DNA from: Paragonimus skrjabini miyazakii
Lineage: Eukaryota; Platyhelminthes; Trematoda; Plagiorchiida; Troglotrematidae
Assembly (NCBI GenBank): GCA_014338405.1
Contig: JTDE01002004.1
Span: 13,453 to 77,452, forward strand
DNA length: 64,000 bases
Direction: 5' to 3'
The notes below the pieces were generated by a model, which was given only the letters and a program-made list of their open reading frames with translations, searched no databases and was not told the origin of the DNA. The number at the start of each line of letters is the position of its first letter. The stretch's first letter is position 1. This document shows positions 49,372 to 63,379 of this stretch, piece by piece. The translations under genes were made by a program, and so were the position numbers.

Positions 49372-51798
49372 TAACCAGATCACCGACCATCCATCAAATA
49401 TCTCTTCTAGTTACTTGACAAGGCGACGAAAAAAATTATGTAAGTGTAATCCTGTTAAAACAGTCAAATAAATACTGACAAATATAGGATTTATTTTAAA
49501 GTGGACAATGACACTCATTCATTCGTGAAAATGCCTCTTAACTTTACTATACCAGATGGCGCTGCCCACCGCCTAATTGAGTTACCACAGGATTTGCAAT
49601 TGGACCGACCTCATGTGTCATCTTTACCATAGTAAACACTCTGTGTTTTCATGATTTGTTACAATGTTGGTGTCAAACATCCTCGTTGTTTATCAACCTG
49701 TTTGTGGTCCCAATAAATATTGCTATGCGGATTATGTGATCAAACCGTGACAGACGTTGACTATGCCATTAACTTTGAAATATATGCTGGCTAACGGCGA
49801 CTTGCTAAATCCAGTGTCTTACTTCATGCGACTATCTAACAAACACAACGCCGGTCCCACAAGACAAATCTAGAATGTCTTCGTTAAGAGTAAAATGGGT
49901 TGTAAAATCCAAACAAAATTCATTATTTGCAGGCAAAAGGCACATATTCATTTATTAACAACCGCATTCATTTAGGACATTACAGATTGTCACCTGTATC
50001 GGGTATTTTTTTAGCACACATACTCATTGATTCTTCAGATGGGCTTAGCCTAAGGTTGAGTCAACAGGACAACTTCATGCCGTTACTCGGAACCACCACC
50101 GATTTAGTCAAAAGTCACGAACATAAAAGCGTCAGACAAATAAGTAAACATGAAATCCTTTTTTGAAAGCGTCTTTTTACGGGTTAAACGACTTGAAATT
50201 TTAGCGCAAACTATACACACTTTCCAAACGAATACAACTTGGTTACACTATTACTGAGAATTTTATGAAGATAGGTGTTTCAATCGTTAACAGTACAGGT
50301 ATTCATCCGGTCACTATAAATGGACGATGGAGAATAAAAACTGAAAACGATGACAGAATCAAACGACCCATCAACTGCTACTTAGTGTCTTCGTCATTTT
50401 TCACATTGTCAAATTTTAGTAAGTTTTACGACTCATGCAACAGGCGCTTAAAATAAGCGTTCATTTGTAAACCCAACACAACGGTCCGTACACTTACTTG
50501 AACAACTTGGAACACAAATTTGGAGCTAGACAAACTTGTACTGTGCTTGTCAGTACACAAGAACACGTGTAAGTAACCATTACTAGAGTTTCCGGGAGTT
50601 AGTACCGGCCTGTGAACTATTACCGTACGGGCAAATATTGAGTGACAGCATTAACCAAATTGACCGCCAAAAACTTGTCGCATACACAATAAAGGCCGGT
50701 TAATGTGGTCATAGATTTCAAAATAAATATGACCACGTTTAATAGGTAACAATATTATGTAACCCAGTTTGATGCTGTTCGTTATATTTTACATGCTTCA
50801 TCTTTTCCTCCGTCAGGATAGTAAGATCCCACACTTAGTTTCAGAAATATAATGCTGCTGAAGCTTACCTCACAAGCATTCGGCTAAGTAATTCACTGAC
50901 CACACAGTTATGCTATATGCAATACTTTGGGTTATATTTTCCCTCCCCTCCTGAATGTTTTCATTCATTTGACCAGCTTTACTTACCGAATCAAAGTGCA
51001 TCCAGTTGTGCATAGAGTTAGGGTAAAAGATGAGAAATGCGTAGTAATTTATTGTTCTGAGGACTGCGGTCCATTGGTGAAGTCAAGTTGATATAAGTTA
51101 TTCCGCGCATCCCCCAGGATATTCAGGTTACCAGTTGTCTCGTTACATGCAGTATAGATCAGCAACGAAATTAACGTGGCTCTAGCTTTTACGAACAATG
51201 CTAGATGCGCCAGAACAAAATTTACAACCACTTCGGAGCAGATCCCAACTACGGAGAATAGATACCACTTGTTCCAGTTTGACATTCAGCTGGATGGCTG
51301 TTTACAGTCTCGCTTGCAGCATCTGTCACCGATGACGATTAATTTTGGTACAGCTATTCCAAGTTAAGTTTTTAAAGTTGACCAAGTAAGTCAAATTTCT
51401 GTCACAATAATAAGATGTTTTATAAACTGAATGACAACTGAGAGCAGAAAAACTACTACATGGACATTTCTAATGTTATTTGGTCATGTTTACTGAAAGT
51501 ATCCATTAAGCCGATGGACCACTTGCTGACCTTCAACCCGATTAATTTCGTTCTGTCGAAAGAGCTAACAATGTAGACTGGGGATTTTTGAATCAGGACC
51601 ATACAACCACTTGCATATCAACAATTAACGATAGTGATCTAATTCACTGCACTAATCGTGCGTCGCAGGACCGGGGCTGCATTATGCACAGGGGGTTCTA
51701 TCGTCTGCACGGTGGTTTTCAGACTGAACTACATTGTCGTAATCTCCAGTAAATAAACCCAAGTAATGACAAAACCGTCATAGTAAAATAATGAACCG
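49372..51798. other. stretch without a recognised gene
   Basis: AT-rich. An open frame at 49933-50143 (+) begins after an acceptor-like tttgcag and contains LDSSDG-like Ser/Asp runs, but shows none of the QxW repeats of a lectin domain and matches no family I know. Nothing else supported. Confidence 0.35.
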
Positions 51799-52137
51799 AT
51801 GATAAGCGTCATAGGAAAGTTCGACCAGCTTCAGCTCCGATCTTCATTGTGGTTACTAGTGCCAACGGACGGATCGTGTCCCTACAATACCGTGAAAGTT
51901 ATCGAATTATACAAGTTACACTCGTTAATACTGGCGCTTATTTTGAGAAACGGAGACCGGATTTTTACCCAGTATCTCGAAGTGGATTATTTAGAATGGT
52001 AATTGCAGCTTTTGCTTACATATGCTCCCTTCAGGTCGAGAGAGTGGACGTGGGCATCCTACCGACATACTATTGCAGCTCGCTTGTGTATGATATTTGA
52101 ATCCACTCACCCTGCAGTGTCACTTTGTCGAGTTCGA
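51799..52137 (+). other. possible coding region with a 36-bp intron or one stop
   Basis: One frame is open from 51799 to 52263 apart from a single TAA at 52000-52002. That stop lies inside a segment 51999-52034 that begins gtaatt and ends ccttcag, so it can be read as a 36-bp intron; introns of this size are known in flatworms. A donor-like gtgagc follows at 52138 in phase 0. The translation (contains EWTWASYRHTIAARLCMIF) is not recognised. A second frame is open over part of the same region, which weakens the case. Confidence 0.25.
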
Positions 52138-53091
52138 GTGAGCAAGCACAAACCAATCCGACATGAAACATCACCGGGGCAATTTGTTCGACTGCGAAGT
52201 GCTGCATATCGTAACTTCCAGCATCCAGCTTTGTCCATCATCTTGGTGGTGTTCCAGTTATAATGAGCTACATCTTTGCTGACAAAAATTCCAATCCCTG
52301 GATAGGACGCAATATTAATTATCTCCTAAATGGCTTCTACACCACATCGAAACAAGCTTTTTTTCCAGAATACTATTTTACATGTGTCAAGTACTATACA
52401 TTTTAAATGCAAAGTTTTGACAACAACTCCGTTTTGGCGACCTAATGTTGGGCTTCCTCAGGTACTATAAAAAAATAAAAATTTGGAGGAGAGAAATAAC
52501 CAACACGAATTGAAATGTATCTAAAAATATCTGACCAAATCTAAACTGACGTAGTCACGCAATCGCGACGGTTAAGAATATTGTGAAAGGTTATGCGACA
52601 TAAAGTGTAGATTTAAATGATACAGTATTGTTAGTTCACACTCGTACTTGGGAACAACACCAGTAAATAAATTTGACGAGCCATATTATTAGTACATTCA
52701 GTATGTTTACCGCCCATTTGAATCACTGCTTAAAGGTAGGAAAGAAAGGACAATGGTTTTACAGGAACTTATAAACAGCCAGTAATATTATCTATTGACA
52801 GCGTTTCACTTTTGACAAGAAAGCTTCTTAGGAGCCTCGTGGGACGCGGCCATTTACGAAGGGTTTTTCGACCACTAGACGATAAAGCACAGAACAATAA
52901 TTGATTGATGCGACGCATAAAATAGCAGCACAAAACTTGTAGTATATGCGTTTACGTAAATTCTGCCCCCGTTTTTTCATTGGTTACCAGGTCTACTGTT
53001 ACTATCACATCTTAACATCTTTATCATAAGTGCACAGTTTGCGCTAGAGATACCAGTGTGTGTTATTTCTACTTTCTTTTTGTCTCGGCAG

Positions 53092-53247
53092 TCCGAATCT
53101 AAGCAACATGCTGCTGATAGCTCACTCTGTTTCGTTCATGAGCCAATCAAAACCAACTACAGGAAACGGGACGATCACGTGCATACACTAAATAGCATCA
53201 CCGTTAGTGGTGCCACCTTAGATGAGTTGAACCTTGCACAGTTGTAA
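53092..53247 (+). other. possible terminal exon, unrecognised
   Basis: A very good acceptor (ttctactttctttttgtctcggcag) is followed by 51 codons and TAA. The translation is polar (contains FVHEPIKTNYRKRDDHVHTL and SGATLDELNLAQL) with balanced codon use, which reads like the C-terminus of a protein. It starts in phase 0, compatible with the donor at 52138. No family recognised. Confidence 0.3.
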
Positions 53248-56200
53248 CAGTCCTGAGTTTGACTATGAACTCATATCATACCGCTGTTCTAGAACGTTTT
53301 CATATGAACTGTCAAGTGTTTGTTTGCATAAAGACTAAATTCAGTTTCATAGTAGTTGATGAAACGACTGTATCGGCGCACTGGTCCTTCCGCCATTTAA
53401 GAAAAACAATTTTTGAACGACGTTAAACTAACTAAAGTTGCCATCTGAGAAAATCTGAATGTATTTGATGCGGTACCCTGTAATAAGAAACGTTGCTATG
53501 AGGATAACACGGCAATCGCATAGTCCATGGTTTACTTTATTTTGTACAGTGGTAGGTTCGTACACGCAAAATGCTTATTAACCATGCTGTATTTTTTAAA
53601 CTGTTGCATTTTCTGTTTTCACCTTATAAGCTGTTATACAGGGTGGACAGAGTTCACATCAACCTGTCAATAATTTTGCTAAAGCAGTTGTGCAAAACCC
53701 TCTTTTCTTATTGCTTCAACACAACGACTTTGAGAACTCATTGATCATACCGTGTCTTATCAACCGTTTGCTTGTTTATTCTCTTTTAAATAAATTAACT
53801 TTTTCCACTTCCCAGTTGTTCGGCCCAATGTTTACTCCCAATGGTTGTATGGATTTGTCAGCTGTGACTGTGCTAACTCATGTATCGGTGAACGTGAGAG
53901 AAACGTTCAGACAACTTTTGGCGATGGAAGTATTACGATCCTAACAAACTAACAGACTGCACATGGTTATCTTCTTCACATAGATATTTAGTCCACGGTT
54001 AACAGCTACCATGACCATTCACTCACACGCATTCAAGTCTGACATTACCAACGGGTCAAAAATCTATCTCGCAGCTTAAACAGACAAGATAACTCGGTTC
54101 GCCTTGAAGTTTTGTCACTTATGTACTTCGGTTCAATTTAAATTTTTTCCGCCACCTATTGATTTGTTTAAAAGAGGGTGTGCCGCTACGTGTTTTCACC
54201 AAACTTTTGTTTTCCAATATAGCAGTGAATAACACCTGAGTGTTGCAGTGTAGGCATTCTATATTGGAGTTGCTAATATAAGCGTTCTGTGAATCTGGTC
54301 CCGAAATACATAGAGTCAAAAATCACATATGACTTTCTTAACTACTCCTTCCTAAAAGACTTACGAAGAAATTGACCAGGCAGATCAGCCACCTCAATAT
54401 ATTTTGTCCAAGTTTGAAAATTCGATTCGCATTGGCGGCGTGACTATTTTGTTTAAAAAAGACTGCTTAATTCGTCTTTTATTTCTGCAATAACCAGTTT
54501 TATCCCAACCAGTTTAACTGATCATGCCATAAGTAAATTTCAATGCAATAGCCTTGTCTAAGCGCCGGTGTGAAATTCGGTGTGTAGTAGAATCTTGCGT
54601 GTTAACGACTGCATGTGCTAAATCACTATTGCGGATAAAATAGTTGTGGGAAATTTTGACCTTCCAAAAAATTGTGCACAAAAGACAAAACCGAAGACAC
54701 ATAACGGTTTATTTTCATGAACGTTGCCAACCACAATCGTAGCCTCCGGAGAAAGCTGTCTTTTATCAATCAAAAAAAGTTGCGATAGCCTTGTTTTATG
54801 TTGTTTGAAAGCCACTTTTTACAACCCACTCAGTGATTTGATGATACCTCATTTATGCCTTAGAAGTAAAATGATCAGGTAACTTATACATTTAACTTAA
54901 AGGAAACAATGGTCATACAACGCTCATACCATTAACCGTAAACCAATACTTCTCTTGACACCAATGTTTGTCAACGAGTACAGTAGGTTCATGGATGATG
55001 AAATAGTTAGAACGGAACGGCAGTTACATATATCATGAACTGTAATTCTGCACACCAATTTTAACCGTCATACATTGTTTACCAGGAAACAACAACAAAT
55101 ATATCACGAACCATTTCGAGTGTGTTAAGAGTGATAAGCTTTTACACGCTGTGCAACCTGTTTCCGATAGAGCTTTTCCAGATCTATTTAGCTGACAAGG
55201 ACTTACTACTTGCTATGACTATGCCGGTTTGCATAAGTGTACGGATTTTTACATTGGATACTTTCGAATCGTTTGAGTCGGAATAATTTATAAATGTTCA
55301 CATGGAGTGGAGCGATTAGTTCTCATGTCTTCTGGTACACAAGTTCAAAATCTGTTTGAACAGCAAGCTGAATAAAACAACAGGGTTAGACAGGTACAAC
55401 ATTTATGAGATAGAAAATAGTTCATTGGGAAGTTCGTGGACTGCGTGAATACTCATGAAGATCCAACAGTAGTTCTAAAAATGGAGATCGGCTGAGAACA
55501 TACCACCGAGGATTTTATTCGCGCAAACCTCACAAAGGGTAGGTTAGCGCAGCTTATTAATACTGGATTAAGAACTGCGCATTATTCTTTAGCTCACTAA
55601 ATTGAATTGATTTTTAGACGCAGGGAATGGTGAGAAAAGGTTTGTTTTGTTATCGAAATGATTAACGTTGAGTAAAGAAGGGGTACTTGCGCTTGTTTTG
55701 CTCACGTCGCAGTCACACATGATAGTGTTCACATATATAATAACGATCAATCAGTTTGCAGTACTAGCAGTGTAAGATGTTGGGCACAGACAAACCAAAA
55801 CGTACATGAAGATTTAACAGGAAACGTCATGTTAACTTGCACAATACCGAAGAGTTTGAAAAGAGGGTAGACTTCAAATATGTCTCTGGATGGGTTGTTT
55901 TCAGTTGCACGTGTGGTCACTTTGGTCATCAGTTCACTTATTCGTTAAAGGAAGAGTTAAATATTCAAAGTCTGAGGTATCTGGTACCACTACATCATGG
56001 ACGTAGTTAAGTCCTGTGCCTAAGATTCTGAAATGCGTCTCATTATATGCTTAGTTTTATACAAACAAGGGTCTCAGGTAGAGCAGTTTGAAAGCAAAGC
56101 ACACCACTAATTGTCAAGTGACTACGTAAACGTTAATGATCAGTCGGTGACTGGTCACCCAGTTTTACCCAGTTTTACTCTCAGAGTTTCTGTTTTCTAT

Positions 56201-59200
56201 TTTGCAACGGAGTAGCTTCGAAGGAGAATCGTCCAATCTCACTGCTTGCTCTTTTTTCAAGGATTGTTCATATTTGATTGGAATGTTAGCACATAAATTA
56301 TTCGAAATATGATCACCCGACACTATTCAGGTGCAGAATGATATACTAGTTGGACTGAGGTTTAGTGTTTCTTTGTAAAATTTTTGGGCGTTGCTTCCTT
56401 CACCACTGATTATCTTACGAATATTTGGTGGGTATAACATTCTTTGGAAGTTTAACCTGAAACTAAAATGAACATAACCATAAAGGGAGAATTTAATGTC
56501 GCGCTATACGCTCTATTACTTTACTATACACATGTATTACATGTGGTTGTGCAAATGGAACACGAACAAAAAAGCCCCCGTGTATGCACATACAAACCTG
56601 CCACTTTCTATTCGAACTAGCGCATCAACGTCATTCCTTCTGGCAAGCTCGTTTCGTAGTTTTCGGAATGTGCGTCGACGTATGCTGGTTTATAGATATG
56701 CCATTCATTTGAAAACACAACCTCCCTGTCTTTGTATTTTGTTATATGTTATGTTTTATCGTTTAAAATCAACGACGCTTAAGCACATCATGAGATTGTC
56801 TTGTGCAGTTTGCTTTTTGTGTTATATACGTCAAGTATCATGGACCACATAGTGTCATTTTGTTTGATAAGAGATATATTTACGGGTAAAAGTCACGGGC
56901 TAAACCTTTAAGGAAACGGAGTAAATAAGGCCTATCGTTTTTGCTTGTTTATGATTCAGATTGCCAAACCTGACAACTAGCTATTGCAAGCTACAACATC
57001 CACATCCAAATACACCTCTGAAAAGAAGCACACAACTTGAGGTTCGCTTTTGTTGGAACCCGTCGGTAATGTTAAATCTTGCCAGAACTTAATCCTGGAA
57101 AAGTTTCACTGATGAAATCCAATACAAAATCCAAATGTAAAGCTCATGTCTATTTTAGAGACCAATTCTTACAAACACAATCAACTATTTTGCAATCGCA
57201 CTTATGTTATTAATTATGTACATTGATATATGGAACACGGTTGAAAATTATCGTAAGTCAATGTTTTTCCCATTGAATTAACGAAACAACTAATTTCGTT
57301 ATATTCGGATGACACACTTTTTTCAAACATGACGCTGTAATTAATGAGTTTGTTTGTCTCCCACGCATTTCAGCGCTTGCTTGCACAAGCAGTGAACCAT
57401 GTAAGATGCGACAGGTGTTGCGACGCATCCATGGAAACCAGTTGTTGATTACGATAAATTAATTTTATCAGATTTCGTAATTTTTAATGAGCTACACTCG
57501 CGTAAAAATGTACAGCTGTGGTTAGCGATGTAGCAATTAGTTTTGGCTACCTGATAACATTTGTTTAGAGCAACATGTCTTTATCTACTGGGTAGGTATT
57601 TATTTAGAAATATAATATTTTATTAAGAAAAATGCCATTCACGATTATTTGTGCGGAAATCTACCATATTGCGATAGAGTACTGCTGTACAGTTTACGTT
57701 TTGTGTGTGTTAATCTTGATGGAACAAATGACTTTCATCAGCTGGTTACGGCTTCAAGTTAGACTAAAATGAATCGTGTTTGTTGACGTACAACTGTTTC
57801 TCCCGCTCCCTACACAAACGCTGAATTATACTCGTAACGTTTTCGGGTAAAATTTCGTAGATCAATCAGCTTAAAAAAGATAGACATTTTGCTTTTACGT
57901 GGACGTGATTGTACATTTCTGAGGAAAGTTTGCAGTATCAGATAAACGTTAGGGTCCGGTTCACATTCTTACATAATCATTTACGTCTTCGGTAGCTATT
58001 TACCGTCTCAGGAATGACTGTTGGCCCAGAAACTTTGATTTCATTAACTAACGTCGCTATGACAAAGGGGTTCCTAGTACCTCTGTTCTCCATGTAGCAC
58101 ATATAGTAAATGAGACAAAGTGGTTTCGAAAATGTGATCAACATGGCAGTGCGTGGTAACAATTCTGAACACTCGAATTGATGTGCTTTTCAATTTTTGC
58201 TAAAATTGCCAACATGCGCACAGTTCGGCAAACTACTTGTTAGTCCAAAAGCTATGACAGAAGAAAACTTACACAATTTTGGAACGTTTCAAACCAACTT
58301 CAAAAGATTCGTTCAGTTTAAGGTAAGTTGGAAAATTTTAATGCGAATAGTTGGCAAACGGTTGTAGTGTGATTATTGACGTGCTATATTTGCCAGAAAG
58401 GAAATATGAATGTTTAATTGGCGATAAGTTTTGAAATTTAATTATTGTCTGCATCACATGCACACTTTCGAACAAATCGATTAAGTTTACTTATTTGGAG
58501 CAGTTTGTCCCCTTGATGAAGTTGAATAGAACAATAAGAAGATGCAGTTCATGTGATGTTTTCCGAAGTGACACATTCTGATCACATATGGATATATAGC
58601 TAATTTTGGGCGAGTGAAAACTCTACACTTATGCTTGAGGAACCAAAAGTTGACAAGCCCACACAGTACAAGTCTTCACTTGATTGAAGATAGAGCTAAT
58701 GTCTGCGGTATTTTTGACAAAGACAAGGTAAATTTAGGGGGACAACTTGAAAACGGCCAAAACAGCTGTTCACGCATGTCCAGATTGAGTGGTATCCTAG
58801 TTCTACGGTTATCGAATGTAGTTTTCTATGTTGTGACATTTTCACACAAGATAACCGCGAGATCCAGCAAATCGATTAGAGAAGTTGAAAATTACTTCCG
58901 GTTATTCTTACGGCATTTCTGCAGGTTGCATTGCTCTTTAAAATATAAATATTGTCTCAATCAAAACTTTACAAACAGGAAAGAGTTAACTAAAAAAATA
59001 CAAACAAGGGCGCTGTTTCACTAGGTGATTTCGGTTATTCAAAAATGTCCCCGAGATTGAAACATCTATATGAATTTAACCGAAATTCTACAGCATTTAT
59101 AAAAACATATTTCGTCGACAATTCCTGCGTTTCAGTCAGAAATCTTTATGCATTCTTTCTAGGTTTAGTTTTATATGTTGGCAAAAAAACAGATATCAGC

Positions 59201-61345
59201 AAGTTGTATATTACTCACATATGATTCAAAATTACCACGAACTTTCAGGCTGATTTACGTCAGAAGTAGTTCACTACTCTAGTTCTAGTTCGGTTACAAT
59301 CGGACAATTATGTATTTGCTGATTCGGAGAATGAATTGAGTTCGGGGTGTTCCACATATGAGGTGAGCAAGAATACTACTACCTCCGATTAATTCATGTT
59401 AGGTGTGCTCACTTTTACATATCTATCGGAACTATCAACAAATATCCCAAGTAGAGAGTTACATATTATTTGTCGAACAAACAACGAGTCTTTAGCGAAA
59501 CATGAAAGAATCTGACGACGTAAATACACGTCTATAATCAGTTGCCTGGTAATTCTCAAGAAGGTCTGTTATAAGAGTTAACATAACACATAATTCTACA
59601 AGTCTTAGATACGGTATACCAGTAGTTTAGAAAACTGAGTTTCAGGTTGTGTATACCTTGAGGGAGTCTATTAAAAACGTCTTCACAAATCAGTTACAAA
59701 CAAAGTTTTTAAGGTACGATATCAGTAGGCTGAGAACTTTTGAAACTCAAGAAAACTTCATGCTTAAGGAAAGAGTCATGGAGTGTACTACAACTGTTTT
59801 TGCAAATAGTTCGTAAAAGAGGTAATAACTATCCAATGCATTTGAGGTATATTCGAAAAATTTGGACAGAGTGGTAAACGTTACATCTCAACATAGAAAA
59901 TGACTGTGTACCTCGTCACTTAGCGTTTCATTGCTTGTTAACGTTTTCAGTGTCAGCCCTCCTTATAATGGTCATTGAAATACTTGCTCGAACATCACCA
60001 ATGGACTCCTACAAATAACTAAACTATCATCGAGGTTATTCATCTGTGTTTTTAGTTCACCAGGCATTTTAAAACAAATGATATTGAAATGTTTACCAAA
60101 TAAGCCAAAAAAGCGGACAATAGATGATGTGTAGTACGTGTATAATTTAACAGTATTCATTGTTCTGCATGCGTTAGCTCCATAAACGATTTTGACATTT
60201 TGTCCCATCATTCCATTATCCTGATCTACCAACTCTTGATTTTGAAAGTTGGAACAGGGATTTCATAACTATCAGTGATTCTACAGCTAACAATTTCGCT
60301 GTTGATTATTTCATCATCTGCTTTCGGTGAATAAATCGAAAGCCATTGTTCTGTAACCAGCGTGAAAATGAACCCAGCACACATGACACTTATTGATGGA
60401 TTTTATAACATAAATCTTTTGTGGACATAAAATACAATGTATCTTTGAAATGTAGTAGACGATTACTATGACCGACGGGATTAATAATCGTAACTAATTG
60501 CGTAGGTTATTGAAGGAACACTAGCAAGCAGACGGCTTCAAAACCTGGTTTAAAAAAAGTTAATCAGGGAAGATCAAAGTAAGCATTTGAAACTAGTAAT
60601 TAAAATTTCACTGCTGTGGTTATTATAATTCAGTGCGTAATTGGTCAGGTTTTGATTAACTTCCCAAAAACACTTATTTTATAGCAAATTCTTCTAACGA
60701 TAGCAAAAATACTCAGAAGCACGGCGGAACATTAACCGTTCAAAAAACATGGGGTTGAAAGAACGTGTTGTTCGATGTTTTACACGTCTACACAGTGCGG
60801 TAGTCCTATGCTGTAGTTTTGAAGTTGATAAGTGCCCAGTTTACCTCAGACAGAATGTTATAAACATATGTTAAGGCAAAACACGCGGCACAAGTGGTTT
60901 ACATAGTTTCAGTTTTAACCGCCAAAGTAATCCCTGAGTTGGTGACAGTTTCTTTGATGATAATCATTCAGCTTTCATATAAAAAACCCTCCATGTGTAT
61001 TCAGAATTTAAGAAATGGCATTACGATAAACTTCAAACGAATAACGTATTATTGACTTATTTATAAGTATGCCATGTTAAAACACTGTTGTTAGGGAAAT
61101 TGGCTTTTTACATCATGCATACTATGTCATATTGAAGGCACCGTCACAATGGACTTTATAGTAAAGTATTGACAGTTGAAACAAAGAGCCACGTTAATAA
61201 AAAATGCGCTTTTGTGATCAACATAACCCACGCCACCATTATGATGACTAAACTTTAAGCCTCGCGGACTTCTGGATCAATTGCAATGTAAGCAATAATT
61301 TAACTACTTCCTTACTACAAGGTAATTTGTAAGGAACGTAACTAA
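53248..61345. other. stretch without a recognised gene
   Basis: AT-rich. The longest open frames are 56496-56852 (118 codons, Tyr/Cys/Leu-rich, no domain) and 58614-59024 (136 codons). Inside the latter a piece ending DKDK is followed by gtaaat after an acceptor-like cacacag, but this is too weak to call. No repeats or RNA genes recognised. Confidence 0.4.
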
Positions 61346-61984
61346 GTGGCTAGCCTTCATAACTTCACTTCTAGCTACAGTGCTGAACTAACGTCATTTT
61401 GTGGGTTACCTACTCAACAAACTGCACCAAGCTATCGGAATAAAATTGACGGAAATAAACACTTTTGTATGGTCTACAGAATGGATATGTTTGCCCCATT
61501 TGCGTGTGCATGTCGATATGAACCACGGTAGGATAGAATTCACTGAAGTTGCGGACACCGTTGGACAGGTTATTTATAACACAGTGTTACTGATGAAAAA
61601 GCATTCTGTTGTGACTTGGTATACGGCTACGAGCGCGTAAACAGACAACGAAATAACGATTAGTGGAACAGTAGATAACGGAACGACGTTCAACGGTTCT
61701 GAGCAACGGACTACCAAATATGCAAGATTAATACGAATCTTCCCGGCCAGGTCAACCACCCAATGCTAACGGATGAACATAGAGAAAAGACAGGCCTCCG
61801 GACAGAGCCACTTTATGTCACTCAGTCCGAAGACAACACAGTCACAAACTAGACAACATTTAAAGGGTTTGTGACCAATCGGACAACAAGGACAGAAGTG
61901 GACCAGACAAAGATCCAGACAGTACAGTGATGTCCCAATTAAAGGACGATCATGTGGGCGGTATGCCGGGAATTAGCCCTAGCC

Positions 61985-62081
61985 TGAGAACGCACGTGAA
62001 GTGCGAAGTGCGTAGGCGGGGTGCCAGACGTTGGCACACGGTTGAGAACGCACGTGAAGGGCGAAATGCGTAGGTGAGGTG
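61985..62081. repeat. 39-bp direct repeat, two copies, 58 bp apart
   Basis: 61985-62023 and 62043-62081 agree at 35 of 39 positions. Each begins TGAGAACGCACGTGAAG. In the first copy ACGCAC (61990-61995) can pair with GTGCGT (62008-62013). Confidence 0.9.
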
Positions 62082-62166
62082 AAGTGGTACATGGCCGTGC
62101 CGACAATGGTGGTCACTTCGAGCAGAGTGAATTAGGCCTTTCCAAAGGCAAATGAAAACGGTACTA

Positions 62167-62190
62167 TCGGGGAATTGGGTACTTCCCCGA
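62167..62190. repeat. perfect 8-bp hairpin
   Basis: TCGGGGAA (62167-62174) and TTCCCCGA (62183-62190) pair over an 8-base loop, just upstream of a TATA-like run. Confidence 0.85.
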
Positions 62191-62300
62191 CAAATTTATA
62201 CCCTCTGCTGTCATGTCCACTATTCCCAACTGGATAATAGCCGCGTTGATTATGTTTTGAGTGTGTTATTAAACCTTTATCAATCGTTCAAGCCACGGTA

Positions 62301-63379
62301 GGCCGACTTTTAAAATCATACGTACCAGAGTAAATACTTACCACTGAAATATTGTTTCATTGTTTGGTTGTATCGTGCCAAAGTTGGTTTCATAATGCTG
62401 CACAAGTCTTCTTTTATGAAGCATGAAGTAAAAGTCAACTTTGTAAAGATCAGATCAAGAAGGCTTTCCTTGGTAAATGGTAAACAATGTTAGTTAGACG
62501 ACTTTCTAAGTTGTCAGGAATAATGATAAATACTAAAAAGCAATAGACTCTGGTTCTGTCGATTTCATTCGACACAATACCTTGTATATGCTATGGCTGC
62601 CTGTAGGTAGCATGTTGTGGATTTGTTGTTTCATGATGGATGGCCTGTATGTTTGACTGTTTTGGACTCGTGCAGACTGTGTTGAAGATACCAAGTGAGC
62701 ATCAACTAAAGCAGTTAAATTATTGAATTAATCAGACTGAAGGCGGTTATCACATTAGAGGCAGTGGAAATATTTACAGTGAATATTGTAAGTATATTAC
62801 TACCACAATGAGAAACGAATTTTCCCTCATCATCTACTTTATCATAGCTGCCTACTTCTCCCATAATCACTTGACATGCTGAGATACGTGGGTCATTGCT
62901 AATCGAAAAACATGAAGGCAACTAAATATTAACAAACACTAATAGTTGTTTAATGAAGTTGATCAGCCTTCAAGGAGTCATGTGCACACTACGGTTAGGT
63001 GTCGAAGAGTTTTCAACCAATTTTTGTTCTCACCAGATTTATGGTTGACACTTTCACTACATTTTTCCACTTGACAGCAAAGTACAGTAAAACGTTCTAT
63101 CTCATCGTCGTAGACAGCAAGAAATCAGTGGTTCTCAGCGACGCATAACTGCTACACAATCATGAAGGACAAAACCGAGCCCTGTATAAGAAGAGATAAA
63201 AATATATACGTCTAAATTCAAACATACACCATCCAGGTACGTACACCCTGCATTCGTGTACAAACTGTACTTGAAAGTGAGGTGCCATTAGATTCCTTAC
63301 GGTTCCCACTACCCCGCGTCATTAAGTGCACTTGCTTGGCAGATAATTCGGCCAAACAATAACATTCACGTCAGTGAGT
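62301..63379. other. stretch without a recognised gene
   Basis: AT-rich in the left part; the last ~150 bp before 63380 become GC-richer and may be the 3' UTR of the LINE that follows. No supported gene. Confidence 0.4.

Larger units (their letters stand above)
61640..62300 (+). mobile_element. GC-richer, LTR-like segment with direct and inverted repeats
   Basis: Composition differs sharply from both sides (more G+C and more CpG). Upstream of about 61760 a + frame ends in EQRTTKYARLIRIFPARSTTQC-like sequence, reminiscent of the R-S-G-R-x-x-x-F-P-x-R tail of some Ty3/Gypsy pol proteins. After it come a 39-bp direct repeat, an 8-bp perfect hairpin, a TATA-like AATTTATA near 62192-62202 and ATTAAA near 62270. 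That order suggests a pol end and an LTR on the + strand, but a second LTR is not present. Confidence 0.35.

Noticed and set aside
49933..50143. Candidate missing lectin exon of GALNT
   Set aside because: Acceptor-like start and an open frame, but phase and sequence do not fit a ricin-type repeat (no QxW, no CLD).
56496..56852. 118-codon open frame on +
   Set aside because: Tyr/Cys/Leu/Arg-rich translation, no motif, no splice context; expected by chance in a window of this size.
58614..59024. 136-codon open frame on +
   Set aside because: Starts at a GTG in the computed frame, shows no domain, and composition drifts along its length. Possible splice signals inside are too weak to call.
61148..61200. 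Similarity between 61165-61200 and 27445-27475 (attgacagttgaa.caaag...cacgtt)
   Set aside because: About 30 bp of partial match; too short to define a repeat without a search.
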